A stretch of 64,000 nucleotides of DNA from Paenibacillus lacisoli (GCF_030580655.1 NZ_JAUQTB010000001.1:1-64000); one strand, 5' to 3'; positions 1 to 8,080 are shown, counted from the stretch's first letter. The notes: generated by a model from the letters alone, not told the origin. Numbers and translations are program-made.

Positions 1-24
1 ATATGTCTTCCGTATTTCGCCCAT
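1..24 (-). CDS. Start of a gene truncated by the window edge (possible transposase OrfA)
   Basis: Only the first eight codons are visible (MGEIRKTY), starting at the ATG at 24-22. A TTGGAGGGG ribosome binding site sits seven bases upstream, so translation start is well supported. Together with the possible IS end just upstream this fits the small first reading frame of an IS3-type transposase, but eight residues cannot identify a family. Confidence 0.4.
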
Positions 25-92
25 GAAAAATCCCCTCCAAGTAAACATTAGTGCGCTTTTTACACACTGTCTACTTAAAGGGGATAATATCA
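1..92 (-). mobile_element. Probable end of an IS3-family-like insertion sequence (partial)
   Basis: Read on the minus strand this stretch begins TGATATTATCCCC (from position 92), continues with a TTTAAGTAGACAG segment, then a strong ribosome binding site (TTGGAGGGG) and an ATG at 24 that opens a reading frame leaving the window. A terminal TG, a short leader and an immediate orfA-like start are the arrangement expected at the left end of IS3-type elements. The family call rests on that layout and on remembered resemblance, because almost all of the element lies outside the window. Confidence 0.42.
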
Positions 93-158
93 GGCTTTGG
101 CGGCTTATTGTATTTTATTGACTGACTGTTGATAGTTAGCGGACATAATACGCCAGGT

Positions 159-734
159 TTACATCGTTTCCTTTTTACGACAAACATAAACGAATGCAGG
201 CGGGGTATTTAAAGGCACCCAGTCTATTTTCTCAATAGTAAAATATTTGGAGAGTGCCTTTTTCATTTGAAGTGAATATTGAAATGCGATGAATAATCCT
301 CCAGGCTTGAGTGCCTTATAAATTTGGTCTACTAATATTTCCCTAAATTCGAGTTCAAAGTTAAAGAAAGGCAACCCGCTAAAAATACAGTCCAACTGCT
401 GAATGCCTTCCCACTTCATATTCTTCACTAATTGCGTGGCATTGGGGTAGCAGGAGAAGTTGGAATGAGTTGAATAAGAGGCCTGGAGATTCGTTCTCAT
501 CGTCTCGTCCATCTCAAATAATAACACTTTAGTCGAATCTTGAACCTGGTTATAAATAAAACGTGTGATGGCACCTGTACCTGATCCGAGCTCGGCGACA
601 GCTTCCATCTCTGGCCAAGGTGCTTGATCCACCATTTTTCGAGCTAGAAATCGGGAGCTGGGTATGATACTTCCTACGTTCTTAGGGTTACGAAGAAAGC
701 TTTTCAAAAATAACATATATTCATTGGAACTCAT
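159..734 (-). CDS. Phospholipid N-methyltransferase-like SAM-dependent methyltransferase (paralog 1)
   Basis: A 191-residue class I methyltransferase. The SAM-binding motif AELGSGTGAITRFI lies around residues 50-63 and a GLPFFNF motif, in the place of the NPPY/NLPF catalytic loop of KsgA/PmtA-type enzymes, lies around residue 123. Proteins of this type are annotated as phospholipid N-methyltransferases related to rRNA adenine dimethylases; the real substrate is unknown. The start is taken at ATG 734 because the upstream in-frame TTG falls inside the ribosome binding site TTGGAGGAAAC. It follows dedA by about 20 bases on the same strand, so the two are probably co-transcribed. A close paralog is encoded at 4106-4672, at the other end of the same module. 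Confidence 0.8.
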   Translation of the reverse strand: MSSNEYMLFLKSFLRNPKNVGSIIPSSRFLARKMVDQAPWPEMEAVAELGSGTGAITRFIYNQVQDSTKVLLFEMDETMRTNLQASYSTHSNFSCYPNATQLVKNMKWEGIQQLDCIFSGLPFFNFELEFREILVDQIYKALKPGGLFIAFQYSLQMKKALSKYFTIEKIDWVPLNTPPAFVYVCRKKETM

Positions 735-754
735 TTTAGTTTCCTCCAAGTGGG

Positions 755-1270
755 TTATAGGATATCAAGCAAATTGCCAGCTAAAAATTGAAGCTTGGTC
801 AGAAGGGGGTAACCCAAGTAACTACCTGCCGCAAAATACGTTATCGTCCACAGGAAGGCAGAAGCGTATGAAATGATAGCAAATCTTCTGAAATCTTGGC
901 CGCTCAGCCCAATGACCAAGGGAAGTACATATCGCACGACTGGAATGAATAAACCGATACATATGGCCTCATTGCCGCGAGTATTTAGAATCGACTCAGC
1001 CTTATTGAAGTGCTTACGATGTTGAAATTTTTGTTTTAACTTTGGCCCGGATAAGTTTCCTGCAACATAGGCCACAGTAATAGCCGTTAGTAATCCCGAG
1101 AGAATACATAAGTAGGTGATCCATGGATCAATGACACCGGTACTACTCAAAATAGCACCACTAATAATGGTGATTTCATTGGGCACCGGAATACCAAAGG
1201 GCCCCAGCGAGAAGGCAAGATAAAAAATCAGATAACCATAATGATCAAACAGCTCTATGATCGTATTCAT
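755..1270 (-). CDS. DedA family membrane protein
   Basis: A 171-residue integral membrane protein of the DedA/VTT family, whose members act as lipid scramblases or undecaprenyl-phosphate translocases and affect envelope stress resistance. Visible family features are the early segment FGIPVPNEITIISGA, the central conserved region with FIPVVRYVLPLVIGLSG (the F-x-R-x3-P motif) and several hydrophobic segments. It is somewhat shorter than the usual 190-220 residues, mainly at the C-terminus. ATG 1270 follows GAGGTCAAG. A methyltransferase gene follows on the same strand, and an 11-bp-spaced direct repeat shared with neighbouring promoters lies upstream. Its exact substrate is inferred only from family knowledge. 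Confidence 0.88.
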   Translation of the reverse strand: MNTIIELFDHYGYLIFYLAFSLGPFGIPVPNEITIISGAILSSTGVIDPWITYLCILSGLLTAITVAYVAGNLSGPKLKQKFQHRKHFNKAESILNTRGNEAICIGLFIPVVRYVLPLVIGLSGQDFRRFAIISYASAFLWTITYFAAGSYLGYPLLTKLQFLAGNLLDIL

Positions 1271-1316
1271 TTCTTGACCTCATCTCTTATTGATAGAGTA
1301 AGCATAATGAAAAAAA

Positions 1317-1357
1317 CTAAAGAACTTATGAGTATATTTCTGAAGAAAGTCTAAAGA
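1317..1357 (-). promoter_or_regulatory. Candidate response-regulator binding repeats upstream of dedA
   Basis: On the plus strand TCTGAAGA (1339-1346) and TCTAAAGA (1350-1357) are repeated with exactly 11 bp between starts, and CTAAAGA occurs again at 1317. The spacing is one helical turn, as in tandem sites for OmpR/VanR-type regulators. The same repeat with the same period occurs at 2233-2274 and 4889-4909. Binding by the regulator at 3335-4018 is inferred. Confidence 0.5.
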
Positions 1358-1381
1358 TTACAGCAAGTATCCGTCTGCATC

Positions 1382-1414
1382 AAAAAAGCCTTGCCTACAT
1401 GAGAGTTGGCAAGA
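1382..1414 (-). terminator. Intrinsic terminator after the PAP2 gene
   Basis: On the minus strand CTTGCC and GGCAAG pair around a 12-base loop and are followed by a run of T (CTTTTTTG). It sits downstream of the PAP2 stop codon and upstream of the dedA regulatory repeats, so it separates the two transcription units. Confidence 0.65.
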
Positions 1415-1538
1415 CTTGAAGGAAACTTTAATTATGAATGATGCAGCAGAATCGTGATATGAGAAGCAGTAGAATGCTTCAATATAACCTAAATACAACA
1501 AACCAGTGTAGTACTCGCTATTGGGAAATGTATAAAGG

Positions 1539-2183
1539 TCATATTGGCTTGGGCTTATTTTGACCGCGAGACGAGCTCAAATGAAGCACTACGCCGGCCA
1601 GACGGAAGCATACCTCCCCGACTAGAATGCCACCTGCAACATCAACGAGTACGTGCTGCTTCACTAGTAAGGTAGACACAATAATAAGAGTGGAGATCAT
1701 AGAAGCTATCGCCCATTTCATCGATCCAAATACACTTGTTCCTCTGAGGATCAAGTAGCTGGATAGCACATGAATGCTTGGAAAGCAGTTATAGGGACGA
1801 TCCGTGCTGTAGATGAAGTCGACCATCCAGTAAAGAAGACCTTTTTCATTCGCAATGTTCGGGCGTTCAATGGTTGACTGAAAAAGAGCGAAGCAGATAT
1901 AGGAAATCACTAGGCCGCCGCAGAGCCCGATCAGCGTTTGAAAATAGACATTTCTATTTTTAAATGCTAGTGCTATTAAGGCAGCAGTAACAAACGGGTA
2001 CCATAATGCATAGAAGATGATAAAAAATGGGACGAACGGCAGCATCTGATCAAGGCTTATGGCAAAACTATAGACATGATCTTTAAGCCGATTTAACACA
2101 CCATAGAAAATATTTAATAGGGGAACTGCTGCAAGCCAGAGCAGGGAGATCCATGCTGATTTAGTAGATGACGAATAATTCAA
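1539..2183 (-). CDS. PAP2-family membrane phosphatase/phosphotransferase
   Basis: A 214-residue multi-pass membrane protein. The C-terminal half carries the PAP2 acid phosphatase core: CFPSIHVLSSY (motif with SxH) near residues 134-144, and KQHVLVDVAGGI (second conserved His and Asp) near 175-186, in the arrangement of the PAP2/Aur1 inositol-phosphotransferase subgroup. Such enzymes act on membrane lipid phosphates such as phosphatidic acid or undecaprenyl pyrophosphate. The start is a TTG at 2183 preceded by AAGGAGTTGG. The gene follows the histidine kinase gene on the same strand but has its own candidate regulatory repeats at 2233-2274 and a terminator. Substrate not determinable from sequence. 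Confidence 0.82.
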   Translation of the reverse strand: MNYSSSTKSAWISLLWLAAVPLLNIFYGVLNRLKDHVYSFAISLDQMLPFVPFFIIFYALWYPFVTAALIALAFKNRNVYFQTLIGLCGGLVISYICFALFQSTIERPNIANEKGLLYWMVDFIYSTDRPYNCFPSIHVLSSYLILRGTSVFGSMKWAIASMISTLIIVSTLLVKQHVLVDVAGGILVGEVCFRLAGVVLHLSSSRGQNKPKPI

Positions 2184-2232
2184 GTTTCCAACTCCTTATG
2201 GACTTTAAGATATATCCATCTTAGAGATAAGA

Positions 2233-2274
2233 TCTTAAGAACTTCAGAGGAATACTCCTAAGAAATTCTTAAGA
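2233..2274 (-). promoter_or_regulatory. Candidate response-regulator binding repeats upstream of the PAP2 gene
   Basis: Four copies of a TCTTAAGA-like octamer occur at 2233, 2244 (TTCAGAGG, weak), 2256 (TCCTAAGA) and 2267 (TCTTAAGA), with periods of 11, 12 and 11 bp. The first on the minus strand overlaps the stop codon of the histidine kinase gene. The motif matches the repeats at 1339-1357 and 4889-4909, suggesting a common regulator. Confidence 0.5.
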
Positions 2275-3345
2275 TAGAGGGAGTGAAAACGTGAATTGGA
2301 AGGAGTTGTCAACATGGTTAAAATCCAAGTTTCCTCCATGCAGCTCGACAATATTTCTAGCAATAGAAAGACCTAGTCCAGCTCCGCTCTGAATGCCTTC
2401 GCTAGTCCGTGAATGGTCAACTTTATAAAAACGTTCAAAAATTTTGCTTACTTGCTCAGGTGTAAGGGGATTCCCTTTATTTTCGACCTGTATCATAAGT
2501 TGCTTCTCATTTGTTTTCATAATAACTTGAACTGTTCCTGGCTTTATAGAATACTTCAGGGCATTCATGAGCAGATTATCAATGGCCCTAACCATTTTTT
2601 CACTATCTACAAGAGCTATAACAGGAGAATCTTTAATCCTTTTCTCAATTAAAATATTATTTTCGTTCGCAATGGGTTCGAATTCAAAAAGTAATTGATT
2701 AAGAAGTTGGGATATATCAATCCTCTGCAGCTTTAAGAGGGTCTCATTAGAAGTCAAACGGGTATACTCAAATAAATCATCGAGCATTTCTTTTAAATGA
2801 ACTGCTCGATGATAAGCATTTTGTACAAAGCGCTGATATTCTTCTTCATTCTGAAAGGAATTGCTTTTTAAAAGTTCAATATAACCAATAATACTTGTTA
2901 ATGGCGTGCGTAAGTCGTGAGAGATACCCGTGATTAATTCCATCTTGGATTGTTCGATTTCACGTTACTTTGCCATCTGCTTCTGTAAGCGTTCGGCCAT
3001 CAAGTTGATGTTCAAGGCGACCCTGCCAAGTTCATCCTTCCGCTTGAGGGACACTCGATGGTTCAGATTGCCTTCAGAAATAATTTCAAGTCCCCGTTCC
3101 ATGGTCCTCAAATCCGTTACAACTCGCCTTGTCAGAACAAAAAAAGATAAAATATACGAACCGAATAGGATAATAACATTTACAAGAAAAGGAGTGCGCA
3201 ATCCAGTATATTGTTCTACTTTCATTAAGACATAACGAATCAGGGATGTCAGAAGCCATGAAACAGGGATGCTGACAATAAACATGAATAGCATATACAG
3301 CTGAATGTTTGTTTTTCTTTTTAACCTCGAAAGCTTATTCTTCAA
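2269..3345 (-). pseudogene. Sensor histidine kinase split by an in-frame TAA codon
   Basis: The reading frame from TTG 3345 encodes two transmembrane segments (roughly residues 10-30 and 48-70), a HAMP-like linker with LKRKDELGRV, then MAERLQKQMAK followed by TAA at 2967-2965. The frame resumes without a shift as REIEQSKMELITGISHDLRTPLT, i.e. the HisKA box with the phospho-accepting His, and then an HATPase domain (NALKYS, GAGLGLSIA). One substituted base could restore a 357-residue kinase. An ATG at 2943 could start the soluble HisKA-HATPase part separately. The gene overlaps the end of its response regulator. It could be a recent null mutation, a sequence error, or two polypeptides; sequence alone cannot say. 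Confidence 0.82.
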
Positions 3346-4018
3346 TTTTGTAGCCAACTCCCCAAACCGTTTTGATATACTGCGGCTGTCTTGGAAGGTC
3401 CTCAATCTTTTCCCGTAAATTACGGATATGAACCATAACGGTATTGTCTGAATATCCATACGGCTCTTTCCACACGCTCTCATAGATCTTCTCCGAGCTG
3501 AATACTTGTCCAGGATGGCTTGCTAGCAGCTCTAAGATGGAGAACTCAAGGGGGGTGAGAGAAATTGAGTTGCCCTTCAACGTAGCCGAATGCTTGCTCT
3601 TATCAATAATGAGATCTTTATTGATGATCAAGGAGCGGGAGTCTTCCTTACCCATTAATGATTGCCGCCGCAGCTGAGCTTTGACTCGTGCAAGCAATTC
3701 TAAAGGATTAAATGGCTTAACCATGTAATCGTCCGCTCCGGTCGTAAGGCCCGTAATTTTATCAATGTCTTCTTCCTTGGCCGACAGCATAATGATGGGC
3801 GTGCTAGAGATTTCCCTTATTTTCAGACAGGCCTGAATACCATCCATCCGCGGCATCATGACATCCAGGATAATGAGCTGAACGGAGATTACTTTTAATA
3901 TTTCTAGAGCTTCAAGACCATCTGCAGCCTCAATAACTTTAAAACCTTCGTTTCGTAGATATACGTGTATAACATCTCGAATCTCTGAATCATCATCTAC
4001 AACTAGTATATTATTCAT
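3335..4018 (-). CDS. VanR-like OmpR-family response regulator
   Basis: A 227-residue response regulator. The receiver domain (about 1-120) has the acidic pocket DDD at residues 8-10, phospho-acceptor Asp52 in LIILDVMMP, the Thr/Ser switch in IIMLSAKE, and Lys in DDYMVKPF. The C-terminal winged-helix DNA-binding domain ends in TVWGVGYKIEE, typical of OmpR/PhoB proteins. The KITGLTTGADDY stretch and KPFNPLELLARVKAQLRR resemble VanR. ATG 4018 follows GAGGAGAC; the stop overlaps the TTG start of the kinase gene, so the two are translationally coupled. Probable targets are the lipid genes around it, from the shared direct repeats. Confidence 0.92.
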   Translation of the reverse strand: MNNILVVDDDSEIRDVIHVYLRNEGFKVIEAADGLEALEILKVISVQLIILDVMMPRMDGIQACLKIREISSTPIIMLSAKEEDIDKITGLTTGADDYMVKPFNPLELLARVKAQLRRQSLMGKEDSRSLIINKDLIIDKSKHSATLKGNSISLTPLEFSILELLASHPGQVFSSEKIYESVWKEPYGYSDNTVMVHIRNLREKIEDLPRQPQYIKTVWGVGYKIEE

Positions 4019-4105
4019 CAATGTCTCCTCTTTCTTTGAGATACAGGCTGAGCGTAGAGAGGCTAGTGTAATTGTATAATGAAATCGGCTGAAGAGTCAT
4101 TTTAA

Positions 4106-4672
4106 TTAGAGCGTCTCCCTTTTGCGGCAGGTATATACAAATGCAGGGGGGAAGTTAAATGGTACAAAATCGATATTTTCGATTATAAAATCTTTAGCGA
4201 AGTGCCTTTTCATTTGAAGGGAGTATTGATAAGCAATGAAGGTTCCTCCTGGTTTGAGTGCCGTGCGTATTTGATGGAGAAAGTACTCTCGCATTTCACT
4301 CGAAAAATTAAAAAATGGCAATCCGCAGATAATACAATCCAGCTGACGAATACCTTCTTGTTTCAGCTTTTTTACCAGGTAAGAGGCGTTCGAATGCAAG
4401 ATATACTCTGGAAACTCATATTTCAGGCTGAATCTCATGTGCTTGTCTCTTTCAAACAAGAATACTTTCGTTGGCCCAGTTAGCTGTGCTTGAATGTACC
4501 TGGTAATGGCACCTGTTCCTGACCCTAGTTCTGCCACAGTCTTAACTTCATGCCAAGGGATAGGCTGAACCATTTTTGCCGACAGAAATGTAGAGCTGGG
4601 TATGATGTTACCGACCCGTTTGGGATGTTTAAAGAATCCTTGCAGAAAAAGCAGATTTTCCTTGATCGTCAT
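4106..4672 (-). CDS. Phospholipid N-methyltransferase-like SAM-dependent methyltransferase (paralog 2)
   Basis: A 188-residue paralog of the protein encoded at 159-734, with the same order of motifs: NIIPSSTFLSAKM near the N-terminus, the SAM site AELGSGTGAITRYI, and GLPFFNF in the catalytic-loop position. ATG 4672 follows a GGGGGGAAC ribosome binding site. It lies directly upstream of the response regulator gene on the same strand (88 bases), so it may lead the operon methyltransferase-regulator-kinase. Two copies flanking one two-component system suggest related but distinct substrates or a local duplication. Role in lipid head-group methylation is a family-level inference. Confidence 0.8.
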   Translation of the reverse strand: MTIKENLLFLQGFFKHPKRVGNIIPSSTFLSAKMVQPIPWHEVKTVAELGSGTGAITRYIQAQLTGPTKVFLFERDKHMRFSLKYEFPEYILHSNASYLVKKLKQEGIRQLDCIICGLPFFNFSSEMREYFLHQIRTALKPGGTFIAYQYSLQMKRHFAKDFIIENIDFVPFNFPPAFVYTCRKRETL

Positions 4673-4973
4673 TTATGTTCCCCCTATATGTCTTAAAAAG
4701 TCTTCCTGTAATAGGAAACCGAAATGGCCGTTAGCAAGCGAAGCAAAAAGAGAGGAGGCTAATTAAATAGCCATAGGCAACCTATTATTTTACTAGCTGA
4801 ATAAGAATGAGCTTTTTATCTAAAATTCGCATTCATAGTTTGGATATGAACATAGTAATAAAAACATCTGAGGAATTAAGGAGGAAAATTCTAAAGAATT
4901 TCTAAAGAAATTTCAGTGTTCTATAATGAAGAAAATGAAAGAACCAACAAAATAAGAAGGGTGAGGTACATCG
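4673..4973. other. Intergenic control region between divergent units
   Basis: No convincing gene. It holds the 11-bp-spaced repeats at 4889-4909, a TATAAT at 4922-4927 for rightward transcription, and presumably the start of the leftward methyltransferase-regulator-kinase transcript. A nine-codon frame (ATG 4926 to TAA 4953-4955) is too short to support as a gene. Confidence 0.5.
4889..4927 (+). promoter_or_regulatory. Tandem TTCTAAAGAA repeats and -10 box
   Basis: TTCTAAAGAA occurs at 4889-4898 and 4900-4909, exactly 11 bp apart, followed 12 bases later by TATAAT at 4922-4927. The repeats occupy the -35 region, the arrangement of promoters activated by OmpR-family regulators. It could drive the small gene and pentapeptide gene to the right; the repeats may also serve the leftward transcript. 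Confidence 0.52.
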
Positions 4974-5273
4974 GTCTCGCTTAGCAGTTTCTCGCCTGAC
5001 TATTCTTCAGGAAGAACGGTTGAGTACCAAGCAGATCTCCACGCTATAGAGCGCTGCCGACGTATTCAATTGTTTTTTGAATCATACGGAACTCCCGTCT
5101 CTGATGATCTGCCGAAGTGGATCATTCAAAGATTGACTACAATGTGCGATAAGTTAAGAAATGGTGCTGCCGAAGGAAATGTTGCTTTTCAAAAAATGAT
5201 TGATGAGGGACACTTGGCCCACTATGAGAACGAGATTCTATTTATAAGCAATCAAATCCATGAATGGATGTAG
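4974..5273 (+). CDS. Small hypothetical protein without a standard start codon
   Basis: An open frame of about 99 codons with good protein character (SPDYSSGRTVEYQ near the start, EGHLAHYENEILFISNQ near the end) but no ATG/GTG/TTG before codon 33 (TTG 5070). A strong ribosome binding site, AAGGGTGAGG (4957-4966), is placed seven bases before a GTC codon at 4974, as if a GTG start had been lost or as if GTC is used. Translation from TTG 5070 would give 67 residues without a good binding site. No family recognised. It precedes the pentapeptide gene by about 70 bases and may share its transcript. Confidence 0.4.
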   Translation, partial: VSLSSFSPDYSSGRTVEYQADLHAIERCRRIQLFFESYGTPVSDDLPKWIIQRLTTMCDKLRNGAAEGNVAFQKMIDEGHLAHYENEILFISNQIHEWM

Positions 5274-5345
5274 AATCAGGTTAGAAACCAAAATAAGGGG
5301 ATCATCATTGTAAAAGATTCTGAAAGAAAGGATAAGGTGATAGAT

Positions 5346-6107
5346 ATGAGAAGACTTGAGTCTGGTATGTCCGTAGACAACGAATCATTTTCAGATATTG
5401 TCAGGTATGAACACGAAACGATAAGTGGAACAACCATAATCAACTCGAATGTTGGTTCACCTATATTTTCCAGCTGCAACCTGCATCATCTTGTTTTTGA
5501 TAGCTGCGATCTTACGAATGCGAGATTTTTTGCCGGTAGTACGATTGATCATTGTACATTTATTCGTTCCGACTTGCGCTCTGTTGGCATTGCCAGGGAC
5601 GAAGCTGTATTTAACAATTGCGAATTCTCCTCCTGTGATATGAGAGGGATGACCTTGGAGAATGCTGCGTTTATCGACTGTACTTTTGATAAATGTGGAT
5701 TCAATGACCGGATTCTACAAGCGGCGAATATCGTCAATTGCTCCTTTACCGGCAAGCTAGTGGATATTACGTTCGAGGGAAATGGCAAGCAAAAGCTCAT
5801 CGCTAATTTTGAAAACTGCATCCTTGACGGTGTTCGTTTTGTGGGCTGCGACCTGACGCAATGTATTCCGCCAAAATCTAAAAACCATGTGTATGTCGAA
5901 CAGGTATCCGCACGCGTGAAAAAGGCTTTGACGAAGATAGACGACGCCCCCAATCTATCTGACGATGATCGGAAAGTACTACTACGCGGTCTGCGCAAGC
6001 TTGAGCATGTGGAACAATATATTTTTAACACGGTTCATATGAAGAAGATATATGGTGATGTTTTGGTGGAGCGATTTTTCAGTAGTCTGGAATGTGACAA
6101 CGCGTAA
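5346..6107 (+). CDS. Pentapeptide-repeat protein
   Basis: A 253-residue protein whose middle (about residues 30-175) is built of degenerate five-residue repeats of A/C-[D/N/T]-[L/F]-x-x type, for example SCNLHHLVFDSCDLTNARF, CTFIRSDLRSV and CEFSSCDMRGMTLENAAF, which fold as a right-handed quadrilateral beta helix. The C-terminal 70 residues are helical and repeat-free. Some family members mimic DNA and protect gyrase (Qnr-like, MfpA-like), but many have no known role, and nothing here selects one. ATG 5346 is chosen after AAGGTGA; GTG 5337 is possible. Cysteine-rich repeats are a little unusual. It may be expressed from the repeat-containing promoter at 4889-4927. Confidence 0.8.
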   Translation: MRRLESGMSVDNESFSDIVRYEHETISGTTIINSNVGSPIFSSCNLHHLVFDSCDLTNARFFAGSTIDHCTFIRSDLRSVGIARDEAVFNNCEFSSCDMRGMTLENAAFIDCTFDKCGFNDRILQAANIVNCSFTGKLVDITFEGNGKQKLIANFENCILDGVRFVGCDLTQCIPPKSKNHVYVEQVSARVKKALTKIDDAPNLSDDDRKVLLRGLRKLEHVEQYIFNTVHMKKIYGDVLVERFFSSLECDNA

Positions 6108-6233
6108 GCCTAACAATAGAAATGATAAAGGACAACGACGGGAAGCCAGTGCTTGTTGCTTGGGTAATTCGATTGCTCTAAAAATGTGGGAGAACTAATC
6201 CAGTAACAGCGTTAAGATAATTGGAAAATAGAA

Positions 6234-6262
6234 AAAAGGGCACCCGCCTGAAGGCAGGTACC
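6234..6262 (-). terminator. Intrinsic terminator after the BCCT transporter gene
   Basis: On the minus strand ACCTGCCT and GGCGGGT-type arms pair around TTCA with one mismatch and are followed by GCCCTTTTTT. It is 25 bases downstream of the transporter stop codon. Confidence 0.75.
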
Positions 6263-6286
6263 ATCTCCATAAAGATCAAATATACA

Positions 6287-7843
6287 TTACGTGCCGGGAA
6301 CTTCACTTTGTGAGTTTTCTTGTTCCTCCAGCAGTCGTTTCAACTTTTGGCGCTGCCGTTTTTCCTTCTGCCGGCGCTCTCTGTCCTCAGCCTGCAGTGC
6401 CTTTAGCAGGGACACACACATAACGATGAGGACAACAGCGAACGGCAGTGCGGCAACTATGGAGGCCGTCTGGAGGCCGTTCAATCCCCCGCTGATCAGC
6501 AGTACTACCGCAATCGATGACTGCATGATTCCCCAGGTTAATTTCACTCTTGTACTCGGATCCAGCTTGCCATCTGAAGTCAGCATGCCCAGCACAAAGG
6601 TAGCCGAATCAGCCGACGTAATAAAGAAGGTCATGATCAGTAGTGTAGCGATAAACGCTATAATCGTGCCCAAAGGCAGCTGCTCCAGTGTAAGGAATAG
6701 AGCGGTTGTCGTATCTTCCTTAACGGCTTCCGCCAGATGGGCAGCATTGAACATTTCCAGATGAAGTCCTGTTCCGCCAAAGACCGAGAACCAGATAAAT
6801 CCGAACAGGCTCGGAATAATCATGACGTAAATGACAAATTCCTTGATGGTTCTCCCTCTGGATACCCTTGCGATAAAGGTCCCGACAAAAGGAGCCCACG
6901 CGATCCACCATGCCCAGTAGAATAACGTCCATGCTCCTATCCAGGTTTCTCTTGAAAAAGGCGTCAATCTCAAGCTCATGTTAATAATATTTTGCATGTA
7001 ACTGCCCAAGGTCGTCGTGAATGTGTCAAATATAAAAGAAGTCGGGCCAGTCACCAATACAAACAGCATCAATAGCACTGCTATAACGAGGTTGGTGTTG
7101 CTCAGAATCTTAATACCTTTATCCAGCCCAGTGGTTGCCGAGATCAAAAACAGTACAGTTACAATTGAGATAATTACAATCTGCGACAACGTCGAGTTAG
7201 GAATTCCGAATAAGTAATTGAGACCTCCGCCGATCTGAAGTGCACCCAGTCCAAGGGAAGTAGCTACACCGAAGATGGTCGCTATAACTGCCAGAATATC
7301 AATGATTTTGCCGAGCCATCCTGCAGCAAGACGCTCACCGATCAGAGGAATAAAAGTGGAACTGATGAGCCCTTTATAGCCTTTCCGGAATTGGAAGTAA
7401 GCAAGCGCTAAACCGATGACCGTATAGATCGCCCAAGGATGCAGTCCCCAATGGAAAAAGGAATACCGCATTGAAAGCCTGGCTGCCTGTGTTGTACCGG
7501 CTTGTGCTCCCTCTGGAGCAGACAAAAAGTGAGACAGCGGTTCAGCCACGCCCCAGAAAACCAGTCCAATGCCCATACCCGCGCTAAAGAGCATGGACAG
7601 CCAGGAAATCGTAGAATATTCCGGTTCATCATCGTCATCCCCCAGCCTGATAACACCAAATCGGCTGAACGCCAGATAGAAAGCGAAGATCAGGAAGAAC
7701 AATGTCGCCAGCAAATAAAACCAGCCAAAATTCTGAATAGAGAAGTTGTAGGCAATGTTAGCCACGCTCGCCAGCTGATCAGGAGCAAAGGCTCCCCATA
7801 TTGCAAACAGTGCAACGATGATAATTGTTATTGTAAATACCAT
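6287..7843 (-). CDS. BCCT-family betaine/carnitine/choline transporter (OpuD-like)
   Basis: A 518-residue secondary transporter with about twelve membrane segments. The substrate-site region GIGLVFWGVAEPLSHF (about residues 91-106) and the family signature around WTLFYWAWWIAWAPFVGTF (about 306-324) identify the betaine-carnitine-choline transporter family, which imports compatible solutes such as glycine betaine with Na+ (or H+) during osmotic stress. A charged, Glu/Lys/Arg-rich cytoplasmic tail of about 35 residues (DRERRQKEKRQRQKLKRLLE) resembles the osmosensing tails of BetP/OpuD. ATG 7843 follows AAAGGAGGTCTC. Single-gene unit with its own terminator. Exact substrate cannot be read from sequence. 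Confidence 0.92.
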   Translation of the reverse strand: MVFTITIIIVALFAIWGAFAPDQLASVANIAYNFSIQNFGWFYLLATLFFLIFAFYLAFSRFGVIRLGDDDDEPEYSTISWLSMLFSAGMGIGLVFWGVAEPLSHFLSAPEGAQAGTTQAARLSMRYSFFHWGLHPWAIYTVIGLALAYFQFRKGYKGLISSTFIPLIGERLAAGWLGKIIDILAVIATIFGVATSLGLGALQIGGGLNYLFGIPNSTLSQIVIISIVTVLFLISATTGLDKGIKILSNTNLVIAVLLMLFVLVTGPTSFIFDTFTTTLGSYMQNIINMSLRLTPFSRETWIGAWTLFYWAWWIAWAPFVGTFIARVSRGRTIKEFVIYVMIIPSLFGFIWFSVFGGTGLHLEMFNAAHLAEAVKEDTTTALFLTLEQLPLGTIIAFIATLLIMTFFITSADSATFVLGMLTSDGKLDPSTRVKLTWGIMQSSIAVVLLISGGLNGLQTASIVAALPFAVVLIVMCVSLLKALQAEDRERRQKEKRQRQKLKRLLEEQENSQSEVPGT

Positions 7844-8080
7844 GAAGAGACCTCCTTTATGTAAGCTTTAGCCAACTTTTCCTTAGTATGTACTAGTCCA
7901 TCTTGTAATATTTCAGAATGCCAGCTGTTGATAAAATAAAACAAACCGACTAGAAATGAAACACCTATCCGTTTTCTTTTTTTTGCCAGAATAATAGATT
8001 GCGTATCATGCTTGTAAACGGATATATGATGAGGGTAATTGATGATTAAAGCTGGGAAACAAGGCGAGAAGGGGTGCACA

